From assembly GCA_947095585.1 (NCBI GenBank), contig OX352761.1, forward strand, positions 132,400,277 through 132,464,276: DNA of 64,000 nucleotides, in the 5' to 3' direction. Position 1 is the first letter of the stretch, and each line of letters opens with the position of its first letter. Under the pieces are notes generated by a model. The model did no database searches. It worked only from the letters and a program-made list of their open reading frames with translations, and was not told the DNA's origin. A program made the position numbers and the translations under genes. The stretch is from Nephrocerus scutellatus (lineage: Eukaryota > Arthropoda > Insecta > Diptera > Pipunculidae). Below, piece after piece: positions 1 through 11,085 of the stretch.

Positions 1-99
1 CAGCATCATATAACATTTTGGGTCTTGCAATAATATCTTAACACATTTTAGTTATGTTTCAATATTCAAACGAATGTCAATTATTTATATATAATTTCT

Positions 100-385
100 T
101 CGCGTGCTTCGTGTATTCTTTTTATTGCCTGAACTCCCTGAATGACTTCCTTCACGACAATAAGGTGGGCTAAGCTATTTATTCAAATTAAAAAATCGAA
201 GGAATGTAATTTACAATATATCACATTCCTTACGTTTGTAGCCGGTTTCAATTTATTTTCTCAGAATTCTCCCTGATTTATTTAAAAAATGCAATATGGA
301 AAACGATCACAAAACTAAAACGACGCGAGTCCAAATGCTTTAATCAATGGATCATGGTCAGGGAAAACTACAAAAAACCTTGACC
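100..385 (-). repeat. LINE 3' untranslated tail (family D), solo copy
   Basis: Read on the minus strand, this stretch matches about 5925-6150 on the plus strand. Shared blocks are the Met-rich word around 'ccatgatc', the 'gaaaccgg' word, 'acgtaaggaatgt' and 'aagtcattcagggagt'. At 5925-6150 the sequence follows a reverse transcriptase fragment, so I infer that this is the 3' untranslated end of the same LINE family, 5'-truncated and inserted in the opposite direction. No ORF is kept. Confidence 0.55.
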
Positions 386-792
386 AAGAAAATATTACAA
401 ATAATGACGTAAGTAAGCCTTCCAAATTCTTAGAACTTATATTGAACAGTTCGGTTCTTCAGGAAGAAATTGACGTCTTTTTTGAAGACAAACAACTTGA
501 CAGGGAATCGTACCGGATTTGTCTGTAGTACCAGGCCTAACAAACGAAAAAGCACGCACAACTATCACAAATTAGTGTCCAAATAAAAATCCAAATCAAT
601 GTTGTGAGCGGAATGGTTGGTTTTAAATAAAGTTTTCCAGAAAAGGGAAAATCTCTTTTCAAAAGATTCTTTGACGATTATATGTGGGATTTTCGTAGTT
701 TGGCCAGGTCCTCTGGAGCAACTACAAATGCAGCCTTTTGGTAAAAATTCAATCTTTCGGTTTTTTGGTTTTTTTAATGTCTGTCTATCTAT
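386..792. other. no recognisable feature
   Basis: AT-rich sequence. A 61-codon open frame at 617-802 has no recognisable domain and runs into the repeat A copy that follows. I see nothing else to annotate. Confidence 0.5.
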
Positions 793-1043
793 CGGTGGCT
801 GACTGGCTGGTGGAATCTTGTGATCAATTTTCAGCCCACTTCCTAAAGCCCGATTTTATTCCAACTTTGCACATATGTGTATCTTCGGTGACAACATAAT
901 CTATTAAAATTTGGAAGTGATTGGGCACCGAGGGGCTCTCATATAATAAAAATTAACCCGATTTTCTTCAAATTTTATACACAGGTGTATCTCCGATTAA
1001 AAAATCTACAAGAAAACTTTTAATTGTTTTGGGTTGTTTTTTT
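793..1043 (-). repeat. repeat A, diverged copy (A6)
   Basis: The reverse complement carries the landmarks of repeat family A in order: A-rich start with 'acaaccc', 'tatgagagcccc', 'caaattttaatag', 'acacatatgtgcaaa', 'aataaaatcgggct', 'gaagtggg', 'attgatcacaagat' and a CCAG/CAGC-rich end. It lacks the central part seen in the copies at 9605 and 33936 and the terminal 'agagaattt'. It is noncoding. Confidence 0.75.
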
Positions 1044-2770
1044 GTTTGTTATGCAGGAACTTTCTTAATTGCTTTTGATAAGGGCATATTATTTGAAAGA
1101 TAAGTTGAGAATTATGATAAGGTGTGCGATGTGTGCGGAGATGGATTACAATTGAATGTTGATAAACATAAAAAAAAGTTTCGAGTTTTTTTATTACTTT
1201 CTTTTACATAGTATTAAAAGGAAGAAAAGTAATCATGAACATTTTCGAACTCAGAATTTTTGCAGGTTTACCCATTTTGTATCTTCTGAGTCCTAAGTCG
1301 AAAAAAGGCAAAAAAAAACCTCTGCCTATCTGTCAGTGTCCACTCTACAGTCTAAACGGCTAAATTGATGGGTATGAAAATTCAAATTTAAGCTTTCTAC
1401 ATAAATTGGGAGGTCCTAGTTGATTTTGGCGGATATCGGCCAATCGGAAGTGGCAGTTTTTCGAGTTTTTGCAAATATTTCTAAAAGTATAGCACTTTTG
1501 AGAAATCTGTTAATTAAATATATGTAAATATATAAAAATTAAAATACTGAAAAAATGTATTTTACTTTTCTGCCACTCAAAATTTTCGTACTCGAGATTT
1601 TTCCAGATATATCCGTCCAACGACGTCATAAAAATGTAAATATTTGGCGAATAGAAACATTCATATATAATCGTCTCTTGATTTTAGAACTGAGATGATT
1701 CATTTAAGTGCTCCACTTGATGTGATAACCTGCTATTACATTATACATTTACTGAAGATTCCGGGCCGCCCGGAAAAGAAATTCGAATTGTGCCAACTCC
1801 TCCATTTTTTTATTTTTCATTAATCAAACAAGTGATCGTAACTTAGTGTGCGTTGAAAACCAACAACAACACTGTATTGTATAAAATTTATTGTCACTTA
1901 ACAATTTTGTTAATTTTTTTTCCTTCCTCTACTTTATTAATTACATACATGAAACAAAATATAAATCCCACATCTCATCCTACCACAAATTCACAACCAG
2001 TTCCTAAGTTCACAGAACACAGAAATGTACTCAAATCGGTGTCAGGAAACCACTTCACCAGCTGTTGTGCGTGCCCTAACCACTACCACACATGACTATT
2101 GACTAGTTCAGTTCTGCTGTTGCTCGTGCCAATGTGGTGAAGTCTTGTTGAATCAAAGAAAAGTACAAGTATATAACAAAAAAGTCCAACTAACGCTTTT
2201 GAGAACTTTAAGTATTGCTATAAAAGTTCTTACTTATCGGGGGTTTTCCAAAATTCAATCGATGCAGCAGGAAAAAACTGTTCGCACTTTTGAATCACTA
2301 AAATGCTAAGTAATGTTTGTTGAATTCAATTTATTTCTTGAAAACCCCTATCAAGTGTATGTGAAATTTTTAAATGATGATAGCTTTTTATTCTCTAGTG
2401 GTTTGTGTCTTTGAAGGTAAATGACTGAATGAAATGACTGATGAAGGAAAATGAATAACTTGAACTTGTTGGCACTGCAATTTTTTTTCTGTATTCCATT
2501 ATGCACGGACAACTCCACGCAGCTATTTTTGAAACTTTCCTTTGTTATGAGTTGCTTCTACTTTGCGGCCCAAATATACAAACTAATAAATTCTCTTCTT
2601 TAAATATAAGTAAATCCGACGATTTGATAACAGATGTATGAGTCATTATTGGGAGCGAACCACTGAAAATCTTGGATATTGCTTATAAATGGGATTCGCT
2701 CAACTTACACACCTCTCCCATTGTACGATTATTTATGGAACCGTAAAATAAAAGTTGTATTGAACTCAAA
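1044..2770. other. AT-rich intergenic DNA, nothing recognised
   Basis: No ORF here resembles a known domain. The 80-codon frame at 1853-2095 is low in complexity and has no visible motif. Homopolymer runs are common. No RNA gene or clear repeat copy was seen. Confidence 0.5.
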
Positions 2771-3335
2771 GCTAAAGTGACATGGGATTAATGCTGACGT
2801 GCCACACCCTTGACTAGTTCCTTACCTCTCGTCCTGAAAAATACTCCGTAAATGTATTATCGCCTCTAGGCTCGTCAGACCATTGTGTAGTATCAGCTAA
2901 TTTCTCGTTAATAAACCACGTAGTTAGAGAAAAAACTCCCAAAAAAATAGTATGGCATTACGAGAAAGCCAATTGTGACGGCCTTAACAACTTCTTTGGG
3001 AGAACTAACTGGTCGCTATTTTTTCGTGATAGCAACGTGGATGCCGCCGCTGATGCAATCACAAACATCATTCTTATTGGTATGAAAAAGTTTATCCCTT
3101 TCAGGAATAAATCTATCAAATCAAAGGAAGATGGATGGTATGACTTGAGCTGTAAAGAGGCTTCTAGGATTAGAGAGGTATGCTTTCGGTTTTACAAAGC
3201 AAACCCTACCGAGGAAAACCGAAAAAAGTTTAAAAGAGCAAGAAATGATTGCAATGCCCATCTTCGGCGAGTCAAATTCGCCTACGACCGAAAATTAAGG
3301 CAAAAAATACTACAATGTCCCAAAGGTAGTCTTTC

Positions 3336-5078
3336 GTGAAAAGAATCAAAAATACAGCCTCGTCGTCGATTCCAACGCTCATTTATAATGACATTCCAGT
3401 TGTCAGCTCTATAGACAAGGCAAATCTGGTTGCGGCGCATTTCGCAGCTAGCTCTACGCTTCCAGATTGTGCATTGCCGCCTCCTGCACCTCAGAATATT
3501 GAACACTGTATGGGACAGATATTTTTTCGTACTCGTGCAGTTGCTAGAGTTTTAAATGATCTCAACACTCACAAATCCGCTGGGCCACATGGTATTTCTC
3601 CACTAGTTCTGAAGAGGTGTTCTTCCAAGCTGGCATTACCATTGCGTAAGCTTTTCCATCTATCCTACTCTTCTGGACTCTTCCCGAGAAGTTGGAAAAC
3701 TGCATTTGTCCAGCCAATACCCAAAAAAGGCGAGCCGTCGTCTCCTTCTTCGTACCGACCCATAGCACTTACATCCATTCTTTCCAAGGTCATGGAAACG
3801 CTGATCAATTATCAGCTTAAGAAATATCTTGAACCCAACGAAATCCTTAGTGACCGGCAGTATGGATTTCGTGGGCAACGTTCTACTGGTGATTTGATGG
3901 TATATCTCACCGAACAGTGGAACCGATCTTTGCATCATTTTGGTGAAAGTAAAGCTGTTGCACTCGATATTTCGAAGGCATTTGACAGAGTTTGGCATCA
4001 AGCTCTTTTGTGTAAAATGCGTGCTTATGGTGTTGATGATAAATTACTTCATTGGATTAGAAGCTATCTTTTGGACCGCTTAATTCAAGTTGTTTTAGAC
4101 AGTTTCAAGTCTGAAATACACCACATAAATGCTGGCGTTCCCCAGGGGTCTGTTCTGTCCCCGACACTCTTTCTCATTTTTATTAATGATCTTTTATCTG
4201 TGACTTCTAATCCAATTCACTCTTTCGCTGACGACAGCACTCTCAGCTTCTCATATAAGTTTCAGGAACGTCCCTCCACCTCTGATGTGGAACTCAAACA
4301 ACTTTGTATGTTAAGCTCGTTTAATTCTGACCTTGACAGCATAATACAATGGGGAGTAATCAATCGAGTAGAATTTAACGCTTCCAAAACCCAATGCTGT
4401 CTCCTGTCGTCCAAGCGAATCCTTAACCCCATGCCATTATCCATGTATGGCACTTGCATCGAGGAAACTGAAAATCTCGCAATTCTCGGTATGTGCGTTA
4501 ACGACAAGCTTCGTTGGAATGACCACATATTTTCCGTCGCCAAAAACGCTGCGAAATGTTTAGGTTTTCTAGCCCGGTGCAATAAATATTTCACTCCCTC
4601 TGATCTGGCTACCATATACAAGGCTTTTATTCGCCCAAAACTTGAGTACAATTGCCATATCTGGTCTGGTGCGCCTAAGACTATTTTGCATCAGCTAGAT
4701 AGAATACAAAACCGCGCGATAAAACTTATCGGTGACGAAAATATAGCGAAATCAATAGATTCGCTTAAACACCGCAGGAAGGTTTCCTGCTTGTCACAGT
4801 TTTATCGCTTCTTCTACCAGCGGTGCTCAAGAGAAATAGCCAGCTGCATGCCACCTCTCCTTGAATTCAACCGCAATACCCGTGGCGCTCTAAATGCTCA
4901 TCAGTTTACCTTCAAGCCCATCTTCGGACGTACAGTTAAATTCAGGGATTCGTTCTTCAGCCGTACAACACGTATGTGGAATGCTCTGCCAAGCTCTGTC
5001 TTCCCACCTCACTATGATCCACAAGCATTCAAAACACAAGCTCATAGACATCTCCTCTTTTCTCCTCCTCTTCCTTAA
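3336..5078 (+). pseudogene. LINE reverse transcriptase ORF (truncated, frameshifted 5')
   Basis: The 580-codon frame encodes most of a non-LTR reverse transcriptase, the enzyme that copies element RNA into DNA at a nicked target. Visible RT motifs in order are an HKSAGPHGI block (about residue 80), SYRPIALTSILSKVME (about 140), QYGFRGQRST, ALDISKAFDRVWH (about 210), AGVPQGSVLSPTLF (about 268) and the catalytic FADD (about 298). A thumb region and a C-terminal LDRIQNRA block follow, and there is no RNase H domain. The first Met is a product of the upstream frameshift and is not a native start. The linker and endonuclease codons lie in another frame just upstream, so the protein is probably inactive despite its long ORF. 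Confidence 0.9.
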
Positions 5079-5114
5079 CGCCCACGCTGAGCCAAGCATA
5101 TAGCCGAGCATTAT

Positions 5115-5131
5115 AAGGGTGCGAACCCCTT
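5115..5131 (+). other. LINE 3' terminal hairpin
   Basis: AAGGG and CCCTT can pair across a short loop directly before the A-rich tail. The same hairpin with altered loops is found at the 3' ends of the copies at 16674-16690, 56824-56840 and 59039-59055, and with an altered stem at 16572-16586. Hairpins of this kind are known recognition sites for CR1/L2-type reverse transcriptases; that role is inferred here. Confidence 0.6.
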
Positions 5132-5165
5132 GAAGCGTGCGCGAATTATATAAAAAAAAAAAACA

Positions 5166-6180
5166 AGGATCATACCTGTCGCCTACGCTCTTATCAATAA
5201 CCTGTTCTCTTCTACAATCTATGATATCCATTCATTTGCTGATGATACACAACTCTATTGGCTTCCATTGAGTTTGTCAGTCAAAAAGAATGCAATTCTC
5301 GCTTGATTGGTTATCGAGATTTAATGAATACGGCTATTCTCTTAAACATTCCAGATATTTCTGATTAGGGCAGATCTAATACGCTGAAATTTTACCCGAA
5401 TAAATTCCAGGCTTGTCTTATTTCTCAGAAAGCAGTTCAATATTACGTGGCACCAGTAATTAATTGCCAGTTATTATTGCGAGATCTGATCCACTCAAGA
5501 TGTTATATATCAAAGTTAACTTTCTTGGAAGGAATATATTTATAAAATTTTAAAAAGAGCGAGCCAATTTTTGGCCTTTATAGAACGTTTTTACTTCTAC
5601 TTCACCCACTCTGAAGTATTAAGATTTTATAAGACCTATGTTAGACCAATTTTAGATTTAATTTATATGCATGGAAGCCCCACCTCCAAATCGCATTTGC
5701 ATTTTCTTGATAGAATTCAGAATAGAGTTGTCCATATTGTTAGGAAAATAGTTGACATTGCTATGTGAAGATAAATGGAACAATCTACAGGCCTTCAAAG
5801 TAGACGTCAACAAGTTCCTGGGGGTCAGAATTGTTCAATAGGGGATCCAAGAATTTTTGAAGGCTCACTTACGTTATTATTTGTATTATTTCTAATATAT
5901 TTTTCTTCTGAGTTTATTGTAGGTTATCCCGGCCATGATCTATTGATAAAAGCATTTGGATATTTAGTTATTTTAGTTTCGTGTTCGTTTTTCTGTATTG
6001 CTTTTCCAATAGTTCAGGGAGAGATCTGAGAAAATAAATGAAACCGGATATAAACGTAAGGAATGTAATATATTGTGATATATTTTTTCGATTTTTTAAT
6101 TTTAAAAAAGTGCGTAGTCACCTTATTCCGTGGCGCAAGTCATTTAGGGAGTTTTCCCTCGGCAATGAGTTATGTATGAA
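5166..6180 (+). mobile_element. second LINE family: RT fragment plus 3' UTR
   Basis: Immediately after the tail of L1, broken frames translate to RT pieces: a FADDTQLYW-like catalytic block near 5235, an NPNKFQACLISQKAV block near 5400 and, at 5571-5768, a TYVRPILDLIYMHGSP/FLDRIQNRV block matching the RT C-terminus of L1 in type. The rest to about 6180 is 3' UTR-like and matches 100-385 (inverted) and 46955-47215. Stops and frameshifts show that it is dead. The small frames at 5775-6029 and 6038-6406 lie in this UTR and have no recognisable domain. Confidence 0.7.
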
Positions 6181-8579
6181 AATAATGCTTAGTAGGCACA
6201 GCGTGGGCTTAGAAAATTTGGATAAAAGAAGAAAAGAAAGTGTTGTGGTGGACTGTAAATCACACCCAAGCACCCAGAAACTAGAATATTACCACATTGG
6301 TGGCTCTACACTTGATTACTTCATACATCAACTCAACCGTAGATGTAAATACACCTACACCAGTATACAGCAACTGTGTATCACATGTAAAGCTTTGTAC
6401 AGTTGATCATTGCAGTGAAAAATATTCGTGCGTTTTCTGTGACACGCTCGAAATCGAACCCGGTACCCTGCGAGTCGCATTCCTTTTATACCAACTATTT
6501 TGTAGGACTTTGAAAGGTATAATGGAATACAGCACTTATTTTATACTACCTGCTGTACCTGTTTTAATAGTTAGCTTCTGATTTTCCTTAAAAATAGCGG
6601 AGCTTTACAACAGTCTTATTATCATCCTAAGGAAATAAACAATAATATATGAGAAACGGTAAATTTTGGAAAAAAAACATCTAGAAATACGGTAATCTGA
6701 TTAGTTGTAGTTCAAAAATGTAGGCATTAAACGCCATCCTTCCAGGCTACCCGCGGGCTTGAACTGCTGTCTTGTCCCATAAATCCTACGGCTAAGAACT
6801 TTGTGAGTAGGATCCTCTTCGCTCATTTATCTTGACGAGGTCAATATGGCGGTAGCGCTCGTGATATCGTCGTTGTAGAGTCTTCGGAATCGTCCTTCAA
6901 AACATACCGTCATCATCCGTCAGACATTTCCTCACGAACACGGCTAAGAGTTTGGAATTCTGTTTGTACAGCTTGGATGTTATCGATAAGTTGATGGATG
7001 TTAAGATTCTTCACAGACTATAGAAAGCCTCAACTTTTTTTAAGATGTTAAGCGTTAGGGTCTGGTCATACGAGTATATTATTATTATTTCTGTGGAAGC
7101 ATTGTCGTGGTGGACTATCCAACAAACATGTTTTCACTACTTGTGGATTGTAGGAAACAAAAATTCAAAAATTACTTACTACAGCTATTTCCAGTCATTG
7201 TGGCGATCATCAAGTCAAAAGTGCAATAATAAGAAGTAGCAACCCACGACCGATATGGTGATTGTATATGTTATGCGGAAATTCAGCTTTCAGCAGAATT
7301 GGAACAATGAAGCGCTAACATAACCTCCATGCATTACTTTTATCGTTTTCGTCACCTTAATATCAACACAACTTTCAAAAACAGAAAATTATACATATTT
7401 TTCTATGCTGCTAGGTCGAATTTTTTACAGAATGGACTTAGGGTAAAATAAAATTCTTATAAATTTAAAAGAAGTTTTTTTTTCGATTTTATTATTAGAT
7501 AGCATAAAATTTATTTAATCATAAAAATGAATTAACATATATAAACATATACAGTTTTTGTTTTATATTCCTTATTAATTAATCCATCATTTCCTTTATA
7601 AATGTTGTGGTTTTTAACATAAAAATTTTGAGACAACTATCTTAAACTTAACACTTAACTCTTTAGTATTAAAATATTTCGAAGAAAGATATAAAAAGAT
7701 AAAAGAATTTTTTTATTTGTCTACTTTGAGAACAACTTGTGCACACACTTGCATATGGCAGATTTATAAAACAATATTTTTGCAACAATAATATACGATT
7801 CAAAGTAAGTAAAAAAAAAGTTAAAAGTTATTTTAAACATATTTCGTTATTAACTAATACTTGGTATTGTTCAATACCATGTATGTTCAGGAATCGTTAA
7901 ATACGAGAAAATCTCCTATTATTAAAATATTGAATTAAATTTTCTGGGATGCAAAGCTGCGAACCAATTTTTAAATTGACCGCGACCTCTTTGCAAAAAA
8001 GTTCGAGTAAATTAATTTGTAAAGGCGAAAACAGAGTTTTACTCGTAGTGATATGGAAACTTATTCATTTGGCATGCAAAATATAGGAAGAAGTTATTCT
8101 GTTATTTGTAATTTAAACATTTATAATTTAGTATTTATATAAATATGTATATATTATTTGTAACTTAGTAGGTACTTCTTATTTGTTAATAATGTTATAA
8201 CATCGAAGAAGGTTTCTAAGTGTGAAACAGCCTTAATAAGTACACTCGGTTTAGTTTTATATAACAACGTTTCTTTTATTTTTTAATATTTTTCTTTATC
8301 ATGTATGTACTTATAATAACCTATATAAAATTTTTGGACATATATTTCATTACTAATCATATATATCGAAATAAACACAGATGAATTTTTTAATTGTTAT
8401 TGTTGGCGGGTCTTTTTTGCTAATTTTTTTTAAGTTAACAAGAGTAATAGTTGCTACTTGAAGTTTTCAGTCGTACATGTGATGTAGCAGCTAGATACAT
8501 ATATGATAACTACAGCATTTTCTCATATCACGTGTATTCGTAACCAGACAATCGATCAGTTCGGGGAGAAAAGTTCGCA
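6181..8579. other. AT-rich intergenic DNA with unclassified repeat-like debris
   Basis: 6430-6520 read on the minus strand has a tRNA-like pair of boxes (a TAGTTGGTATAAAAGG word and GGGTTCGATTTC), which suggests an old SINE head. 6690-7050 is less AT-rich than its surroundings and, reversed, has short open frames that look retroelement-derived but that I cannot classify. 7250-8480 is very AT-rich and shows nothing. Confidence 0.4.
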
Positions 8580-8662
8580 TGTTTTTTGAATGTGGCGGGA
8601 ATCGAACCGGTATCCTCCGAGTGAGAGCTAGCTTTTCTAACCATTGTAACACCGCCACAAAC
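8580..8662 (-). repeat. tRNA-like sequence, probable SINE head or tRNA pseudogene
   Basis: On the minus strand GTGGCGG opens the segment and CCGCCAC closes it, a perfect seven-base complement as in an acceptor stem. Inside are an A-box-like ACAATGGTTAGAA and a B-box GGTTCGATTCC. The anticodon arm does not fold, and the T-arm/acceptor spacing is wrong for a functional tRNA, so I call it tRNA-derived rather than a tRNA gene. Confidence 0.45.
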
Positions 8663-9387
8663 TTCTTTTGACTTTCTAATGACGTCAATCTAGCACCAGA
8701 GTAAGCTACCTGCTACATTAACAGAAATCGAGCAGGAAGTTGAAAAAACTCGATATAAAAAATGCACGACATAACCATCAAGGTCAGAATTTATCTACAT
8801 AAATATACCGCACAAGTAAAAGCACTAAATAATAAGAAAATTTTTTATTTAACAAATAATTTAATTTTTATCAGAGATACCAAAAGAAAGACCAATTCGT
8901 TGTCTGCAAAGAGGAACAATAATTTGCTTTAGTAAAGAAAGCAAAACCAGTTCACGGTTACGTTAACTTGGCACATTAGCAAATTACCATAGTTGAATTA
9001 GTAAAGGTTTTTTTCACACGACCATAGGCGAAACTTCTTACTTGCAAGATAACTTCCACTTTCCTCGCTTGTTATATCTATTAGGGATCACGCAGATAGC
9101 AGACACGTAGTTATCACATTGCCACTCGCGATATGTTACGTACGATGGGAATGACTTCCGTGGAAATCGGGGAAAACAAACCTCACTATGTACTGCGAAA
9201 TTCCGAAACGAAACACACTTTCTCATAATACTCTCGTATTGTGTTTTCAATGGTATAGAAATTCTTTCAGCTGTGAACAGAAAGTGAGTGGTGGTTGTAC
9301 CAAATCTACATCTTCGACATAAGAATATATTTAAATTAGTATTGAATCCCTGATATTGATATTATTTTGCAAAAAAAAAAGCAAATC
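8663..9387. other. intergenic, with a short repeat shared with 29130-29235
   Basis: 9020-9110 resembles 29150-29235 (words 'aagataac', 'ccactttcct' and 'gttatat' in the same order), so a diverged dispersed repeat lies here. The minus-strand frames of this segment contain no recognisable domain. Confidence 0.35.
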
Positions 9388-9604
9388 TAAAAAACTTCGT
9401 TTTTCGAGTACAATGCAGGCGCTGTCCCTGCGACTGAGCTGTGCACAGCTCTAAAGAACGTGTGAAAGCAAAGACGTCAACAAACGAAATTTTCACGTGC
9501 CAAACGCAACGCGCCAAGACGCGACGCAAGATCTCACAAAGGGCCCATGAGGTTGAGCTTCTCACAAAAGTTGTGACAGTTGGTTGAAAGGACATCAATG
9601 AAGT
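9388..9604 (+). repeat. repeat B, left part (split by repeat A)
   Basis: This starts with the word 'aaaacttcgtttttcg' that also opens the B copy at 43045. It then has an 'acgcgacgcaag' stretch and ends in 'ggttgaaaggac...gaagt', which corresponds to 'ggtggttaaaaaggacctc...gaagtcg' in the other B copies. The B sequence resumes after the inserted repeat A at 10090. Confidence 0.55.
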
Positions 9605-10023
9605 AAAAAAACAACCCATAAAAATTAAAATTTTTCTTGTAAATTCTCTAATCGGGGATACACACACACACACACACACAAACACACTGCGTGCTCTTTT
9701 GTGGCAAAATCATTCACAAATGACGCAGCGGCAGCGAACAGCGCTGTTCACAAAGCACAGAGCTCAGACTTTTCCGTGATCTGATGCGATATAGCGATAT
9801 TTAAAAATTGTATATTGGAGTCCCCAAGGGGCCGATCGCTCCAAATTTTTACAAAAAGTGTTTTCCATCGAAGACACACATGTGTACAAAATCCCCCCCC
9901 CCCCCGCTGCCCGAGGGGCCTCAAATTTTAATAGAAAGTGTTGTCTTGGGAAATATACATGTGTGCAAAATTTCAATAAAATCGGGCTGTAGGAAGTGGG
10001 TTAAAAATTGATCACAAGATTTG

Positions 10024-10055
<32 letters not shown>

Positions 10056-10089
10056 CGGGCAAGTGAAGTTAATATAGAGAATTTAAAAA
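9605..10089 (+). repeat. repeat A, copy A1 (inserted in repeat B)
   Basis: This is a near-full copy of a dispersed noncoding family. Landmarks in order are an A-run plus 'caacccataaaaatt', the inverted-repeat word TAAATTCTCTA (9644), a CA microsatellite, 'gacgcagcggcagcgaac', two related units each ending in 'catgtgt/gcaaaat...aaatcgg', 'gaagtgggttaaaaattgatc', a CCAG array, and 'tatagagaattt' plus five A. The terminal TAGAGAATTTA is the exact reverse complement of TAAATTCTCTA near the left end. A long C-run replaces part of the middle. No protein is encoded. Confidence 0.85.
9658..9688 (+). repeat. CA microsatellite inside repeat A
   Basis: This is an AC dinucleotide run at a fixed place in the repeat A family. 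Equivalent runs are at about 33985-34004 and 47410-47434. The A copies at 40744 and 44333 lack it. Confidence 0.9.
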
Positions 10090-10290
10090 GAAAACACTTT
10101 TACACGCATCATGATCGCAAGCGCTACTTTCGACTTGTGACACAAGTCACACGCGGGATATCAGAAATGTCCTACGAGACTAAGCTGTGTACAACATTTC
10201 AGCTCTATAGGTCATGTGAAAAGTTGTTATAAAGGGCCTCAAAGAAGTCGAAAAAATCAGAGAAACACGGGTCAAGTCAAGATATATAAA
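10090..10290 (+). repeat. repeat B, right part
   Basis: This continues the B unit: 'acacgcatcatg', 'acacaagtcacacgcggg', 'atttcagctctataggtc', 'ggcctcaaagaagtcgaaaa' and the family's closing word 'gggtcaagtcaag'. Together with 9388-9604 it forms one B copy interrupted by repeat A. Confidence 0.65.
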
Positions 10291-10499
10291 GATCAAGAAT
10301 AGACGATAAGAAAAAACGCCGTGAGTGCTATATCTTTTTTAATATGAATTATTGTAGACTTTTGACTAAATGTGTAGAAAATATCAGTATACTAATTGCT
10401 CAAGTCACTCGCTAACGCATGCACGCGCCCACAATTGTGGTTCTTAAACTTTGAAATTTTCATCAGTATACCTATTGATATACTTGGTATACTTGTGGA

Positions 10500-11085
10500 G
10501 GAATACGGGCCGAAGCTAAACAGACTCACAAAGTATGTTTGTACTGGCATACTCCGCTTGTAGGGCCAGAACCATTCAGTGACATAGGGTACTTCCTAAT
10601 GGGGGAAGATATACGCAGAATAGGTGAGGCAGCTACTTCTGTAAGATGGGAAAATCTCCCAGGCCTACCACAAGTATAGTAAATGATATGAGACAAAGAG
10701 GTCTTGCTCGATATTGGGACCAAGTAGAAGTAATGTAAAAATCATTGCAGAGTTCCTAACAGGACATTGTAGCACCTAAAGAACTTAAAATTAGAAGAGT
10801 ATGGTAGCTGGCTTTGTAGGAAAGCGGGGGGCATCTTCCCAACGAATGCGGAGCAATAATCCGTAAGAGGAGAGATCACAAGGGAACCCACGCAATGCAT
10901 GACATTCACTGAACAAACTCCATATCATTAAGTTCTTAAAAGCCATTGGTATGGAGGGGGTGCTATAGGGACGGGCATATACTGTCTCCATAGCACTAGT
11001 AATGCGGAAGCGCAATATATCTATATGGGTCGCAGGGCTATTAGAATACACACCATTTTTCATCATCATCGTACTTGATGATGAT
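10500..11085 (+). pseudogene. RNase H/3' region of an I/LOA-group LINE, dead
   Basis: Plus-strand frames read DIGYFLMGEDIRRIG, RWENLPGLP and, after breaks, a FLTGHCS block near 10755-10775. In I, R1 and LOA-type LINEs such words come from the RNase H domain and the segment after it. Many stops are present. It ends near a CATCATCATC microsatellite (11058-11080). The family call rests on short motifs only. Confidence 0.45.

Larger units (their letters stand above)
2772..5155 (+). mobile_element. 5'-truncated CR1/Jockey-group LINE (copy L1)
   Basis: This is a non-LTR retrotransposon. It begins inside the end of the AP-endonuclease domain: an open frame just before 3037 reads through an SSDHC-type motif. 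It continues through the linker (3037-3339) and the reverse transcriptase (3336-5078) and ends in a 3' UTR with a small hairpin at about 5115-5131 and an A-rich tail near 5150. Most of the endonuclease and any ORF1 are missing, as is typical of 5' truncation. A deletion near 3330-3345 shifts the frame between linker and RT: the related copy at 55050 keeps about eight more codons there. Diverged relatives occur at 16640-17290, 43636-45055 and 54863-59085. Confidence 0.9.

Noticed and set aside
6433..6520. tRNA gene on the minus strand
   Set aside because: A B-box-like word is present, but there is no acceptor or anticodon stem; at most an old SINE head.
9362..9685. 107-codon minus frame with a VCVCV run
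   Set aside because: It runs across the CA microsatellite and repeats A and B; composition is that of repeats.
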